From positions 1-62,195 of IMG/VR virus record IMGVR_UViG_3300042539_001868: DNA of 62,195 nucleotides; one strand, written 5' to 3'. Of the stretch, positions 8,007-14,962 are shown one piece after another (position 1 is the first letter of the stretch; each line of letters opens with the position of its first letter). A program made the translations under genes and the position numbers. The notes beneath the pieces are model-generated. The model did not search any database, had not been told where the DNA came from, and saw nothing but the letters and a program-made list of their open reading frames with translations. The DNA comes from a virus.

Positions 8007-9695
8007 ATGAAAAAATTTATAATCACAACACTTCTTGTTCTTTTATCGGTTTATTTAAAGGGACAATTTTGTTCTCAGACCACATTGGTTAATATGGGAA
8101 ATATTACACCAACGGGGGTAAATCAAAGTGTTACAGGAGCTGCAAGTGCTAAAAGATATTGGACATTTACCGCAACTGCGGGGTGTACTTATACATTAAG
8201 TACATGTACAAGCATAAATAGTAATGACACTTATTTAAGACTTTATTCGGGTACAAATCCTGCAAGTGCGATTTTGGTTACGTCAAATGATGATAACGGA
8301 CCTATTTGTACGGGAACTAAGGCATCGATTGTTTGGACTTGTGTTACAAGTGGACCTTATTCAATTCTTGTAACAAATTATTCATGTGCCAATTTAAGTG
8401 CATCAACCAATTTGGTTTTTCGTGTTGTTTGTGGAGCACCTGCGTTTAATCCTTGTACGGGAACTTATCCAACAATAACGTGTGGAGTAAATGTCAATTG
8501 GACTATTTTATCGGGTAATGGGGGTTACAATCCACCATCAACCACTTGTGGTTTTTCAACACCAGGTCAAGAAAAAATATATGTTTTTACCCCAACTGTT
8601 ACGGGGACTTATACCATAAATCAAACTGCTAGTTTTAATTATATTGATTATTTCTTTAAACCCGTGTCAGGAGGTTGTAGTGGAACAGGATGGACTTGTA
8701 TTGATGATTTAACGGGGGCGTCGTCAAGCATTCCGTTTAGTTTGACCCAAGGCGTTCAATATTATATTATGTTAGACCCAGAGACAACTGGTGGAGGTAA
8801 TGTGACGTTTAATATTGGATGTCCAAGTGCGGTCGTTGTTACACCACCAAATGATAACTGTGCAAATGCTATTAACATTTCATCTCTTCCATTCACTTCA
8901 CCTGTTGTAAGTACAAATAATTCAACCTCTGACGTTCCAACCTCAACAACAAGTTGTGGTACATTTGGGGCTAATCTATGGTATAGTGTCTTGGGTAATG
9001 GAACAACTTATACCGCAACAACGTGTAACGCATCGACTAATTATGATACCGAAATTAGAGTTTATACAGGAGCTTGTGCTAGCTTAAATTCAATGACGGA
9101 GATTGTATGTAATGACGATGATGGTGTTTGTGGAACAGGTACGACAAAATCTACGGTTAATTGGTGTAGTGTTACCGGAACAACTTATTTTATCTCAGTT
9201 GGGTATTTTGTTAATACATTAACCTATGGTAATTTTGTTCTTAATGTAACATCAGGTGTTGGATGTCAAATATTACCAATTGAACTTATGTCTTTTGATG
9301 GGTATAACAACAAAGAATATAATGTAATAAATTGGGTTACGGCAACGGAAAAAAATAATGATTATTTCACACTTCAAAGAAGTTTGGATGGGTTTGATTG
9401 GGAAACTATTGAGATTAGAAAAGGTGCTGGTACAAGTCAACTTTCAATATTTTATGAATATAAAGATTATTCATACATTAAGGATTCACCAAATTATTAT
9501 AGACTAGTTCAATCTGATTATGACGGAACAAAAACAAATTCTTCAATTATTGTTATAACATCAAAGAGTGAAAAGAAATGTAATGAATATCAGTACTACG
9601 ATTTATTGGGTAGGGAAATAAAAATAGAAGACGTTGTTAGTGGGATATACTTGAGAAAGTGTGGTGATAGAATTGAAAAAATAATAAAAAACTAA
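8007..9695 (+). CDS. Secreted adhesin-like protein with T9SS-type C-terminus
   Basis: 562 residues. Residues 1-20 (MKKFIITTLLVLLSVYLKGQ) are a signal peptide. Three Cys-rich beta-sandwich repeats follow (about 25-140, 145-275, 280-415), each with aromatic and Asp-Asp-Asp turns (SNDDNG, CNDDDG) that resemble pre-peptidase-type C-terminal domains of secreted Bacteroidota proteins. From about 425 the pattern LPIELMSFDGYNNKEYN, INWVTATEKNNDYFTLQR and YYRLVQSDYDGTKTNS is the linker domain typical of Bacteroidota secreted proteins, and the end (YYDLLGREIKIEDVVSGIYL... then KIIKN) matches a type IX secretion sorting signal. It would be exported across both host membranes. A late-type promoter precedes it. 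It may be acquired host DNA or a phage-encoded surface factor. Confidence 0.8.
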   Translation: MKKFIITTLLVLLSVYLKGQFCSQTTLVNMGNITPTGVNQSVTGAASAKRYWTFTATAGCTYTLSTCTSINSNDTYLRLYSGTNPASAILVTSNDDNGPICTGTKASIVWTCVTSGPYSILVTNYSCANLSASTNLVFRVVCGAPAFNPCTGTYPTITCGVNVNWTILSGNGGYNPPSTTCGFSTPGQEKIYVFTPTVTGTYTINQTASFNYIDYFFKPVSGGCSGTGWTCIDDLTGASSSIPFSLTQGVQYYIMLDPETTGGGNVTFNIGCPSAVVVTPPNDNCANAINISSLPFTSPVVSTNNSTSDVPTSTTSCGTFGANLWYSVLGNGTTYTATTCNASTNYDTEIRVYTGACASLNSMTEIVCNDDDGVCGTGTTKSTVNWCSVTGTTYFISVGYFVNTLTYGNFVLNVTSGVGCQILPIELMSFDGYNNKEYNVINWVTATEKNNDYFTLQRSLDGFDWETIEIRKGAGTSQLSIFYEYKDYSYIKDSPNYYRLVQSDYDGTKTNSSIIVITSKSEKKCNEYQYYDLLGREIKIEDVVSGIYLRKCGDRIEKIIKN

Positions 9696-9705
9696 GAGAT
9701 AAAGA

Positions 9706-9712
9706 TATTTAT
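9706..9712 (+). promoter_or_regulatory. TATTTAT motif before tiny ORF
   Basis: Context AGATATTTATAAAATAAAT, nine bases before ATG 9722. Confidence 0.4.
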
Positions 9713-9721
9713 AAAATAAAT

Positions 9722-9781
9722 ATGAAAAATTTATTCAATATATCTCAAGTTGTTGATTCTAAATCAATGAAACCTTTCTAA
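9722..9781 (+). CDS. Possible 19-residue peptide or truncated gene start
   Basis: ATG to TAA encodes MKNLFNISQVVDSKSMKPF. A well-formed late-promoter motif and A-rich leader stand in front, as for full genes. The stop overlaps the last four bases of the convergent gene at 9778. It could be a real micro-protein or the surviving 5' end of a deleted gene whose promoter is intact. There is no coding evidence beyond the start signals. Confidence 0.3.
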   Translation: MKNLFNISQVVDSKSMKPF

Positions 9782-10014
9782 TTTGAAGGTTCTTCAGTTT
9801 TACCTTCTTTTTTTGAGATTGTTCTAATTGCTTTTGATATTACTTCAGCCTCACCGATACTGTAAGCTCCGTTATGATATGCCAATTTAACTGCCTGTAT
9901 TAATAAATAAGTTGCAGATTCTTTGTCCATTGTTTTTAACAGAACATCTAAATGTTCTTCATTATATAATGGAACTGAGTCAAAAAGTTTTCCAAATAAT
10001 TCTTCTTCTTTCAT
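9778..10014 (-). CDS. Hypothetical small protein
   Basis: 78 residues, helical and acidic at the N-terminus (MKEEELFGKLFDSVPLYNEE), with a central helix ESATYLLIQAVKLAYHNGAY and a polar tail. No recognised motif. Its start overlaps the stop of the gene at 10011 by four bases, so the two are translationally coupled and probably act together. It ends in TAG, one of only two amber stops I noticed in the window. Confidence 0.7.
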   Translation of the reverse strand: MKEEELFGKLFDSVPLYNEEHLDVLLKTMDKESATYLLIQAVKLAYHNGAYSIGEAEVISKAIRTISKKEGKTEEPSN

Positions 10015-10655
10015 TTTTCTTTAATTTCGTAAAAATAATTAGTTTCATCACCTGAACTCCACTTTTCACCTTTTTCACAAGTAAACTCATGGGTTGAAAC
10101 TTTAAAATCAGGAAACTTTGTTTCGTGACTTATCAAACTTTGGTCAAACCATTTTATTCTGTTATTAGGTTGAGCGGCAAATTGTCCATTGTCCAACCTA
10201 ATGACATTATATGATTTGTGTTCGTTTGGTGTTTCAGATAATGTTGTATTAATTAAATTAGGATTTGAATTGCAAGAATCAATAGTAAACATGTACTCAC
10301 CCATCTCAGTTTCTTTGTTTTTCATGTATACACCACATCTGAGACCTTTTAAAGTATCTTTTTGAAGAATAGTAATGTCGTAAGACAAACAGTCCCATAT
10401 TTGAAGAAAATCAAGAGGATAATCTTTATCTTCAATTTTTAATGGTTTCCATACGTAAGCAGATATTGGTAGTTTGTCGTAAAGAGCCCCATAGTCAGTT
10501 AATAGTGATTCTATATAAAGAGCCTTTCCTTTAATTGATTTTGCACTAACCCATACACAAGGAGTTAATTCACCAAATCCTTTTTGAAAATCATATAAGT
10601 ATTCTTTTCTTATATAACATTGGATTGGTGGTAAATTAATAATAAAATTGTTCAT
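10011..10655 (-). CDS. Hypothetical protein
   Basis: 214 residues, mixed alpha/beta, with many aromatic residues and a proline-containing N-terminus (INLPPIQCYIRKEYLYDF). No signal peptide, membrane segment or catalytic motif is evident. Strand-like segments such as ISAYVWKPLKIEDKDYPL and EKWSSGDETNYFYEI suggest a compact beta-rich fold. It heads a two-gene unit with the 78-residue protein downstream. The ATG lies 24 bases after the minus-strand half of a palindromic promoter motif shared with the divergent gene at 10688. Confidence 0.7.
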   Translation of the reverse strand: MNNFIINLPPIQCYIRKEYLYDFQKGFGELTPCVWVSAKSIKGKALYIESLLTDYGALYDKLPISAYVWKPLKIEDKDYPLDFLQIWDCLSYDITILQKDTLKGLRCGVYMKNKETEMGEYMFTIDSCNSNPNLINTTLSETPNEHKSYNVIRLDNGQFAAQPNNRIKWFDQSLISHETKFPDFKVSTHEFTCEKGEKWSSGDETNYFYEIKEK

Positions 10656-10673
10656 AAAATGTAAAAGGTATCG

Positions 10674-10687
10674 ATATTTATAAATAT
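10674..10687. promoter_or_regulatory. Palindromic divergent promoter motif ATATTTATAAATAT
   Basis: The 14-base perfect palindrome contains TATTTAT on both strands (10675-10681 plus, 10680-10686 minus). It touches the ATG of the plus gene at 10688 and lies 24 bases before the minus gene at 10655, so one element could fire both ways. Confidence 0.6.
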
Positions 10688-11551
10688 ATGAAAAAGTTTT
10701 ATAAAAATCTTAATGAGGCAACGGGAGATAGTTCTTCGGGTTCATTTAGAATGCCATTACAACCAAAAGAAAAAAAATGGAGTAAGGATTCATTAGCTCC
10801 GTTTAATATTAAGATAGGTTCTGATGAAGATAAGACAAACATAGATACAAGTTCTAAAAAGGCCAGATATGCAGAAAGACCAAAAGTGGCTTTCTTTAAT
10901 AAAGGAAAAGAACAAGTTTCAGAATGGATTGAAGTTACCAATGATTTATTTTTAAAAGAAGTTAGTGTTGAAAAAGAAACAAAATTAAGAAATTTAATAA
11001 AGAAGGTTTTAAGAGAATCAAATTCATCAGTTACTGCCGGTTTATATAACGGACCGATGGAGTTAGGTTTGAAAAAATGGAAAAAACAATTAAAACCATT
11101 TGATATCGAAGTTGAAAATTCACAGAATACAAAAAGTAAAAATTCTAAATTAAAAGATAATGTTTTAACTAAAGTTGGTGTTTGGGAAAAAAATCCTGAC
11201 GGAAGTTACGATATCCCAACCCATGACGCAGGTGGAAAAAAACAAACAAAGATAAACGAAGATTTGGCGGTTTGGTTTGGAACTAAGAAAAAACCAAAAG
11301 GCTCAAAACAACCAAAAGGACCGTGGGTTAATATCTGTAAAAAAGTTGATGGTAAACATCCACCATGTGGGAGAAGTGAAGCTACAGATAAGGCATATCC
11401 AAAATGTAGAGCTGCGGGAGTTGCAGGTAAAATGAGTGATTCACAAAAAAAGGCAGCATGTGCTCAAAAAAGAAGAGCCGAAAAAACAAATCCTAAATCA
11501 GGAACGGGGAACAAACCAAAAATGGTATCTTATAAACCAAGAAAGAAATAA
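10688..11551 (+). CDS. Putative internal head protein, basic, Cys-containing C-terminal domain
   Basis: 287 residues. The N-terminus MKKFYKNLNEATGD, then SSSGSF, copies the major capsid protein's cleavage region (INEATSDGSSGSF), predicting a cut after Glu10. A second site of the helical type lies inside (LRNLIKKVLRE, Glu110). Each is followed by a related block: PLQPKEKKWSKDSLAPFNIK (about 23-42) and MELGLKKWKKQLKPFDIEV (about 124-142), so the protein contains a duplicated unit. The C-terminus (about 165-287) is very basic and resembles DUF5872-like viral domains: VWFGTKKKPKGSKQPKGPW, PCGR near 226-229, YPKCR and AACAQKRR. Such basic Cys/Arg-rich domains suggest nucleic-acid binding. I infer a packaged DNA-associated protein. 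It ends five bases before a terminator stem. Confidence 0.75.
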   Translation: MKKFYKNLNEATGDSSSGSFRMPLQPKEKKWSKDSLAPFNIKIGSDEDKTNIDTSSKKARYAERPKVAFFNKGKEQVSEWIEVTNDLFLKEVSVEKETKLRNLIKKVLRESNSSVTAGLYNGPMELGLKKWKKQLKPFDIEVENSQNTKSKNSKLKDNVLTKVGVWEKNPDGSYDIPTHDAGGKKQTKINEDLAVWFGTKKKPKGSKQPKGPWVNICKKVDGKHPPCGRSEATDKAYPKCRAAGVAGKMSDSQKKAACAQKRRAEKTNPKSGTGNKPKMVSYKPRKK

Positions 11552-11554
11552 AAA

Positions 11555-11574
11555 AACCCCTTATTTAAGGGGGT
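11555..11574. terminator. Bidirectional terminator
   Basis: CCCCTT / AAGGGG hairpin (11557-11562 with 11567-11572) extended by A-runs on the left and T on the right. It ends the plus gene at 11551 and would also stop leftward transcripts. Confidence 0.85.
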
Positions 11575-11713
11575 TTCCATTTAATTTAACTTCTACTTCA
11601 GGGTCAAACCATCCGTAAACTTCATTGTCAATTTTTGTAAAATCTTTACATAAAATGTGCATTACAATTTTACCACCAACTGTTCTGTTTAACAATAGAC
11701 ATCTATATTTAAT
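11561..11713 (-). pseudogene. Remnant of a small gene
   Basis: A 50-codon open stretch on the minus strand, with no ATG at its head, reads RTVGGKIVMHILCKDFTK then EVYGWFDPEVEVKLNGNP and stops at TAA 11561-11563, inside the terminator. An internal ATG at 11662 would leave 33 residues. The amino-acid pattern (YGWFDPEVEV) looks like a real protein, while its upstream frame is closed by TGA. It probably marks the 3' end of a gene whose start has been lost, or a frameshifted gene. The alternative is a short real protein starting at 11662. Confidence 0.4.
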
Positions 11714-11743
11714 TCAAAGACAAACGGCAAAAGCTAAAAGAGC

Positions 11744-12007
11744 TTAATTTATAATATTTTCTTTTGATGGGTTGAGAGAATCAGGTTTGGTTTTTTCAAC
11801 CCATCTTATTCTTTCCACCTTTACAGTATCAAAAACCTTTTCTTGAACTTTTACCTTAATTGTATCATATACAATTATATGTTCTTCTTTAGGAAATTTT
11901 TCATAACTTTCACTTATACTACTCAATATAAACATGAACAAACCTATAATGATTGGAGATAACAAAACAAAAAATCCAATATAAAATAATGACTTAAACT
12001 TTTTCAT
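11744..12007 (-). CDS. Small single-pass membrane protein
   Basis: 87 residues. Lys-rich start MKKFKS, one hydrophobic helix at residues 6-30 (LFYIGFFVLLSPIIIGLFMF...), then a polar region with a beta/coiled pattern (YDTIKVKVQEKVFDTVKVER). The topology suggests anchoring in the host inner membrane with the C-terminal two-thirds outside the bilayer. The layout recalls phage spanin or superinfection-immunity subunits, but no lipobox or specific motif supports that, so function is unknown. It overlaps the upstream gene by 14 bases and shares its host-type promoter. Confidence 0.7.
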   Translation of the reverse strand: MKKFKSLFYIGFFVLLSPIIIGLFMFILSSISESYEKFPKEEHIIVYDTIKVKVQEKVFDTVKVERIRWVEKTKPDSLNPSKENIIN

Positions 12008-12425
12008 TTACGATGTTGTGATAAATGTTAGTTAATGAATGTTTTACGTTTGACCTAATCTCATCTTCCATTTTTTGTCTTCTAACTTCTACTTCGTTAT
12101 CAAACATATGAATTAATCTGTCAAAAGACTTTGGAAGTATATCAATATTATAACTGTAATTATGATTTACTATTGTTAATTGTTTTATTTCAATAATAAT
12201 GAAAATTTGTTTTTCATCGTTTTTGATGTATCTTTTACCTGAAATGGGCGAAATTAAAAGTTTTGAGTTTTCTTTGTTGATTAAATTTTTACAGATAGAT
12301 AAACATTCATTTTCGAATTCACCTTTTGGTTCTTTTTCTAAATTACTTGCTCTGAATATTTTAAGTGCTGTCTTTTGAAAAAATCTAACAAATTTATGTT
12401 TCAGTGTTGGTTTACTTAAATTCAT
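11994..12425 (-). CDS. Hypothetical protein in host-promoter unit
   Basis: 143 residues, basic at the N-terminus (MNLSKPTLKHKFVRFFQK) and otherwise mixed, with a beta pair around KLLISPISGKRYIKND and IFIIIEIKQLTIVNH. The last 35 residues form a charged helix. No recognised motif. It heads a two-gene unit with the membrane protein at 11744. Its upstream region is the best Bacteroidota promoter in the window, so early expression by unmodified host RNA polymerase is likely. Early genes of this kind often act against the host, but nothing in the sequence says how. Confidence 0.7.
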   Translation of the reverse strand: MNLSKPTLKHKFVRFFQKTALKIFRASNLEKEPKGEFENECLSICKNLINKENSKLLISPISGKRYIKNDEKQIFIIIEIKQLTIVNHNYSYNIDILPKSFDRLIHMFDNEVEVRRQKMEDEIRSNVKHSLTNIYHNIVNEKV

Positions 12426-12429
12426 AACA

Positions 12430-12460
12430 CAAATATAGGAATAATTAAATTATAATCAAA
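12430..12460 (-). promoter_or_regulatory. Host-type promoter TTTG-N19-TATATTTG
   Basis: On the minus strand TTTG (12457-12460) is followed 19 bases later by TATATTTG (12430-12437), matching the Bacteroidota housekeeping consensus in both boxes and spacing. Only four bases (TGTT) separate the -7 box from the ATG, exactly as at 7433. Confidence 0.72.
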
Positions 12461-12465
12461 AAAAA

Positions 12466-12954
12466 TTATTTCAAATTCAACAGTTTTAAAAAATCTAACC
12501 AGACATTCAAATCGGTTTCATTTCTTCCTATATTTGCCGAATAACAACAAAGAACAATATTATCTTCAGTATAACCCTTATTTCTATCCAATCTGTCAAT
12601 TGAAGGTTGTTGCGGATGTTTCCTTATAGTTGTTGGTATTAAAGGTATATTAAACCAACAACATAATCCATTTTGTTTTTTATAAATTTTATTAATTATT
12701 TCTACAGTCAGATTATTTTCGATACCTCTATATTTAGAATCATGAATTAATGTGTTTTGCCACAATCTTATTCTTCTTTCTTTTTGTTTTTTACCCTCTT
12801 CTTTTCTAAAATTAGAATCTAATCTTTTTTTTCGTTTATATTCTCTTGTCACTTTGAGTACACAATCAATACACTTTGTACCCCTTTGTGATTTGTAAAA
12901 ACTATCTAAAGATTTTTCTATGTTACAAACAGAACATTTTTTTTGTATATCCAT
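12466..12954 (-). CDS. HNH endonuclease with N-terminal zinc finger
   Basis: 162 residues. The N-terminus carries CSVCNIEKSLDSFYKSQ with a second Cys pair CIDC at 34-37, a C2C2 zinc-binding motif common in phage HNH proteins. A basic helix (about 40-70) follows. The core shows CCWFNIPL, then SIDRLDRNKGYTEDNIVLCC with the D-R...N pattern of HNH enzymes related to recombination endonuclease VII, and ANIGRNETD near the end. It would cut DNA, probably as a mobile or homing-type gene. It stands alone; its promoter motif is four bases from the ATG, which implies a leaderless message. Confidence 0.85.
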   Translation of the reverse strand: MDIQKKCSVCNIEKSLDSFYKSQRGTKCIDCVLKVTREYKRKKRLDSNFRKEEGKKQKERRIRLWQNTLIHDSKYRGIENNLTVEIINKIYKKQNGLCCWFNIPLIPTTIRKHPQQPSIDRLDRNKGYTEDNIVLCCYSANIGRNETDLNVWLDFLKLLNLK

Positions 12955-12958
12955 ATTA

Positions 12959-12965
12959 ATAAATA
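12959..12965 (-). promoter_or_regulatory. Candidate late promoter (TATTTAT) for HNH gene at 12954
   Basis: Minus-strand ATATTTATTAATATGG, four bases from the start codon. Confidence 0.5.
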
Positions 12966-12984
12966 TATGGGTATACTATAATTT

Positions 12985-13010
12985 ACAAAAAAAAGTGGTA
13001 TTAACCACTT
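12985..13010 (-). terminator. Terminator for gene at 13009-13704
   Basis: Stem AAGTGGT / ACCACTT with loop ATTA (12993-12999 with 13004-13010); read leftwards it is followed by eight T. The gene's TAA lies in the stem. Confidence 0.9.
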
Positions 13011-13704
13011 ATTTTTTTTTCCATTTACCACCTTTTTCTTTATATCTTTTAGCGGCGGCTCCGTTACAATAAGCACTTGGACAGACTTTATATCTTGATT
13101 TTGCCCAACTCAAACAACTTTGCCATAGTGAAGGATTTGTTGGAACATTCTTTTTTTTCTTTTCAGACAATTCTGATTCCATCATATAGTTATTGTCATC
13201 CATCATGTCATCATGTGGAGCGTTAATTTCATTCATAAGAAAATCAAACACTTGGTCCATGTTGTTTTTAGCTTCAGCAATATGGTCTTGAGCCCAATCA
13301 TGTCCGTTTTCCAAAATACCCTCAACTTGAGACGGGTCTAAATCCATTAATAGTTCAGTTTGTCTATTCATTTGTTCTAAGTTTGAAAAGAACATATATC
13401 TAGAACTTTCAGCATCATGAGATTCCATTATGTCTTCACTACCTTTAGCATTATTTAAATAATCAAAAGATTTTTCACCATAAATTTCATATAATTTTTT
13501 AAAAATTTGTTGTGGGTTTTTTCTTAAATAACGAATAACATCGTTTGGAATATAAGGACCGTATTTTTTTCCAAACATTGATTTAATATCTTTTTCTCTT
13601 GGTTCAGTACCTCTTTCAGGGTCTGCGGTATAATCTTGTTCCTCTAACACTCTTTTAACTAAATGAGCGATTTCGGATTCTTTTAATTTTATAATTTTTT
13701 TCAT
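13009..13704 (-). CDS. Putative internal head protein with capsid-targeting-like N-terminus
   Basis: 231 residues. MKKIIKLKESEIAHLVKRVL then EEQ is nearly superimposable on the N-terminus of the product at 5127, with the L-E-E cut site again at Glu22-Gln23. The middle (40-175) is acidic and helical with many Met and Asn. The C-terminal 45 residues carry a separate basic domain, NPSLWQSCLSWAKSRYKVC then PSAYCNGAAAKRYKEKGG, of a type I associate with C-termini of T4-like cyanophage virion proteins. I infer a modular packaged protein: targeting peptide, acidic spacer, basic effector domain. It has its own promoter motif seven bases upstream and a strong terminator. Confidence 0.75.
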   Translation of the reverse strand: MKKIIKLKESEIAHLVKRVLEEQDYTADPERGTEPREKDIKSMFGKKYGPYIPNDVIRYLRKNPQQIFKKLYEIYGEKSFDYLNNAKGSEDIMESHDAESSRYMFFSNLEQMNRQTELLMDLDPSQVEGILENGHDWAQDHIAEAKNNMDQVFDFLMNEINAPHDDMMDDNNYMMESELSEKKKKNVPTNPSLWQSCLSWAKSRYKVCPSAYCNGAAAKRYKEKGGKWKKK

Positions 13705-13711
13705 ATCTCTT

Positions 13712-13718
13712 ATAAATA
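13712..13718 (-). promoter_or_regulatory. Candidate late promoter (TATTTAT) for gene at 13704
   Basis: Minus-strand context ATATATTTATAAGAG, seven bases before the start codon. Confidence 0.58.
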
Positions 13719-13725
13719 TATTGTT

Positions 13726-14772
13726 TTATGAGTTTAGCCCATTTCCTCCTAAAGTTATGGCATCTAATTGTATTACTGCCTTACCTTGATTATCCGTCCA
13801 TACAGGATGTGGTGGAGATACCGTAAAAGTATTTCCTGAACAAATAACACAAACAGTACTTTCAGTATTTGCACTTTTTGGAGAAGTACAAGTAATACAG
13901 TCTCCATATTCTAAAACTATCGTATCAACAGTACTATCAAATACATCTGTAACAACTTCAGTAAATGTGAAACAATTATTAATAAATTGATTGTTTTTAG
14001 TTACGTATAATTCGTAAACACTATTGGAGGTAGGTATAAATGAATAAGTATTGTAGAAGGTTAATAAGTCCACAATATAAACTGAACTATCAACGCAGTT
14101 TACAAATTTCAATGATTGAAATCCATTTGCTATATAACATTCTACACAAGTTATCAAATATTCGTTTACGGTAATCCCTGTTGGACTATCAACTAAATTT
14201 TCTAAAGACACGCATTTAATGTTTTCATCAACCATTAAAGAATAAACTTCACCAGGATTAACGTTAAAGTTAAAACTAAAATCAAGATTATAAATTTCTT
14301 CAGTAACACAATCAATTGCTTCCCATTTATTATTACAACTTAAACAATCTTCAAATTGACCAGTTGACGGAGTCATATTTGTGTCAGGGTCGTTAGTGGA
14401 TACATCGACAAATTGGGCACAAATCGCGGGGTCGGTATAAAATTTGTAGTATCCTTCAACAATTGGAGTACTACCAAAACCTACACAAAAAATAGGAATT
14501 GAAACGTAATATTCTGTTATACCATCACAATCTAAAAATTTGAAAGATTGATAATTATTGTCCAAGTAACACCTACAACAATCAGAATAAAGAGAGTATG
14601 AATTGTATGATGGTGTAATATCGGTTTCTTCAAGCACCTCACCGCACAATAATTGACTACCCGGTATTGAGCTTTTAAAAGACCAAATCTCGCCTATGTT
14701 AACTGTGTTAGTCCCAAAATCAACAACATACGTATCCTTACTTATACAACTTGTTAAAATATAATATGCCAT
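13726..14772 (-). CDS. Cys-rich repeat structural protein, probable tail/fibre component
   Basis: 348 residues, about 22 of them Cys. It contains two or three repeats in which an aromatic strand ends in a Cys-rich turn (DCCRCYLDNNYQSFKFLDCD near 63-82; TCVECYIANGFQSLKFVNCV near 209-228). The last 45 residues (CVICSGNTFTVSPPHPVWTD... then LDAITLGGNGLNS) recur as a separate small gene just upstream. The Cys pattern resembles the plus-strand fibre proteins at 42-61 kb, so it is probably a surface-exposed virion part. There is no signal peptide. It is last in a three-gene unit that starts at 16426, after genes I take as baseplate or tail. Confidence 0.68.
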   Translation of the reverse strand: MAYYILTSCISKDTYVVDFGTNTVNIGEIWSFKSSIPGSQLLCGEVLEETDITPSYNSYSLYSDCCRCYLDNNYQSFKFLDCDGITEYYVSIPIFCVGFGSTPIVEGYYKFYTDPAICAQFVDVSTNDPDTNMTPSTGQFEDCLSCNNKWEAIDCVTEEIYNLDFSFNFNVNPGEVYSLMVDENIKCVSLENLVDSPTGITVNEYLITCVECYIANGFQSLKFVNCVDSSVYIVDLLTFYNTYSFIPTSNSVYELYVTKNNQFINNCFTFTEVVTDVFDSTVDTIVLEYGDCITCTSPKSANTESTVCVICSGNTFTVSPPHPVWTDNQGKAVIQLDAITLGGNGLNS

Positions 14773-14776
14773 ATTA

Positions 14777-14941
14777 TTAGTTGTTTAATCCATTAGGCCC
14801 ACCTAATGTTATTGCGTTCATTTGAATTACATCGTTACCTTGATTATCAGTCCATGTTGGATGTGGAGGGATAACTGTTACAGTATTTCCGGAACATTCT
14901 ACACAAACTGTATTTTCTGTATTTGCACTTGTTGCTGGCAT
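14777..14941 (-). CDS. 54-residue paralogue of the C-terminal domain of the neighbouring protein
   Basis: ATG at 14939-14941 to TAA at 14777-14779 encodes MPATSANTENTVCVECSGNT followed by PPHPTWTDNQGNDVIQMNA and ITLGGPNGLNN. This matches the last 45 residues of the 348-residue protein just downstream almost position by position (SANTE-TVC-C-SGNT-V-PPHP-WTDNQG-VIQ-AITLGG-GLN). The domain therefore exists both alone and fused. It is too small to be an obvious gene but the alignment makes it real. It sits between the genes at 14963 and 13726 in the same transcription unit. Confidence 0.8.
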   Translation of the reverse strand: MPATSANTENTVCVECSGNTVTVIPPHPTWTDNQGNDVIQMNAITLGGPNGLNN

Positions 14942-14962
14942 GTTGATTTTTAATTATTTTGT

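Noticed and set aside
11744-12007. Spanin or holin role for the small membrane protein
   Set aside because: Only one membrane helix and a generic polar tail; no lipobox, partner gene or lysis enzyme nearby.
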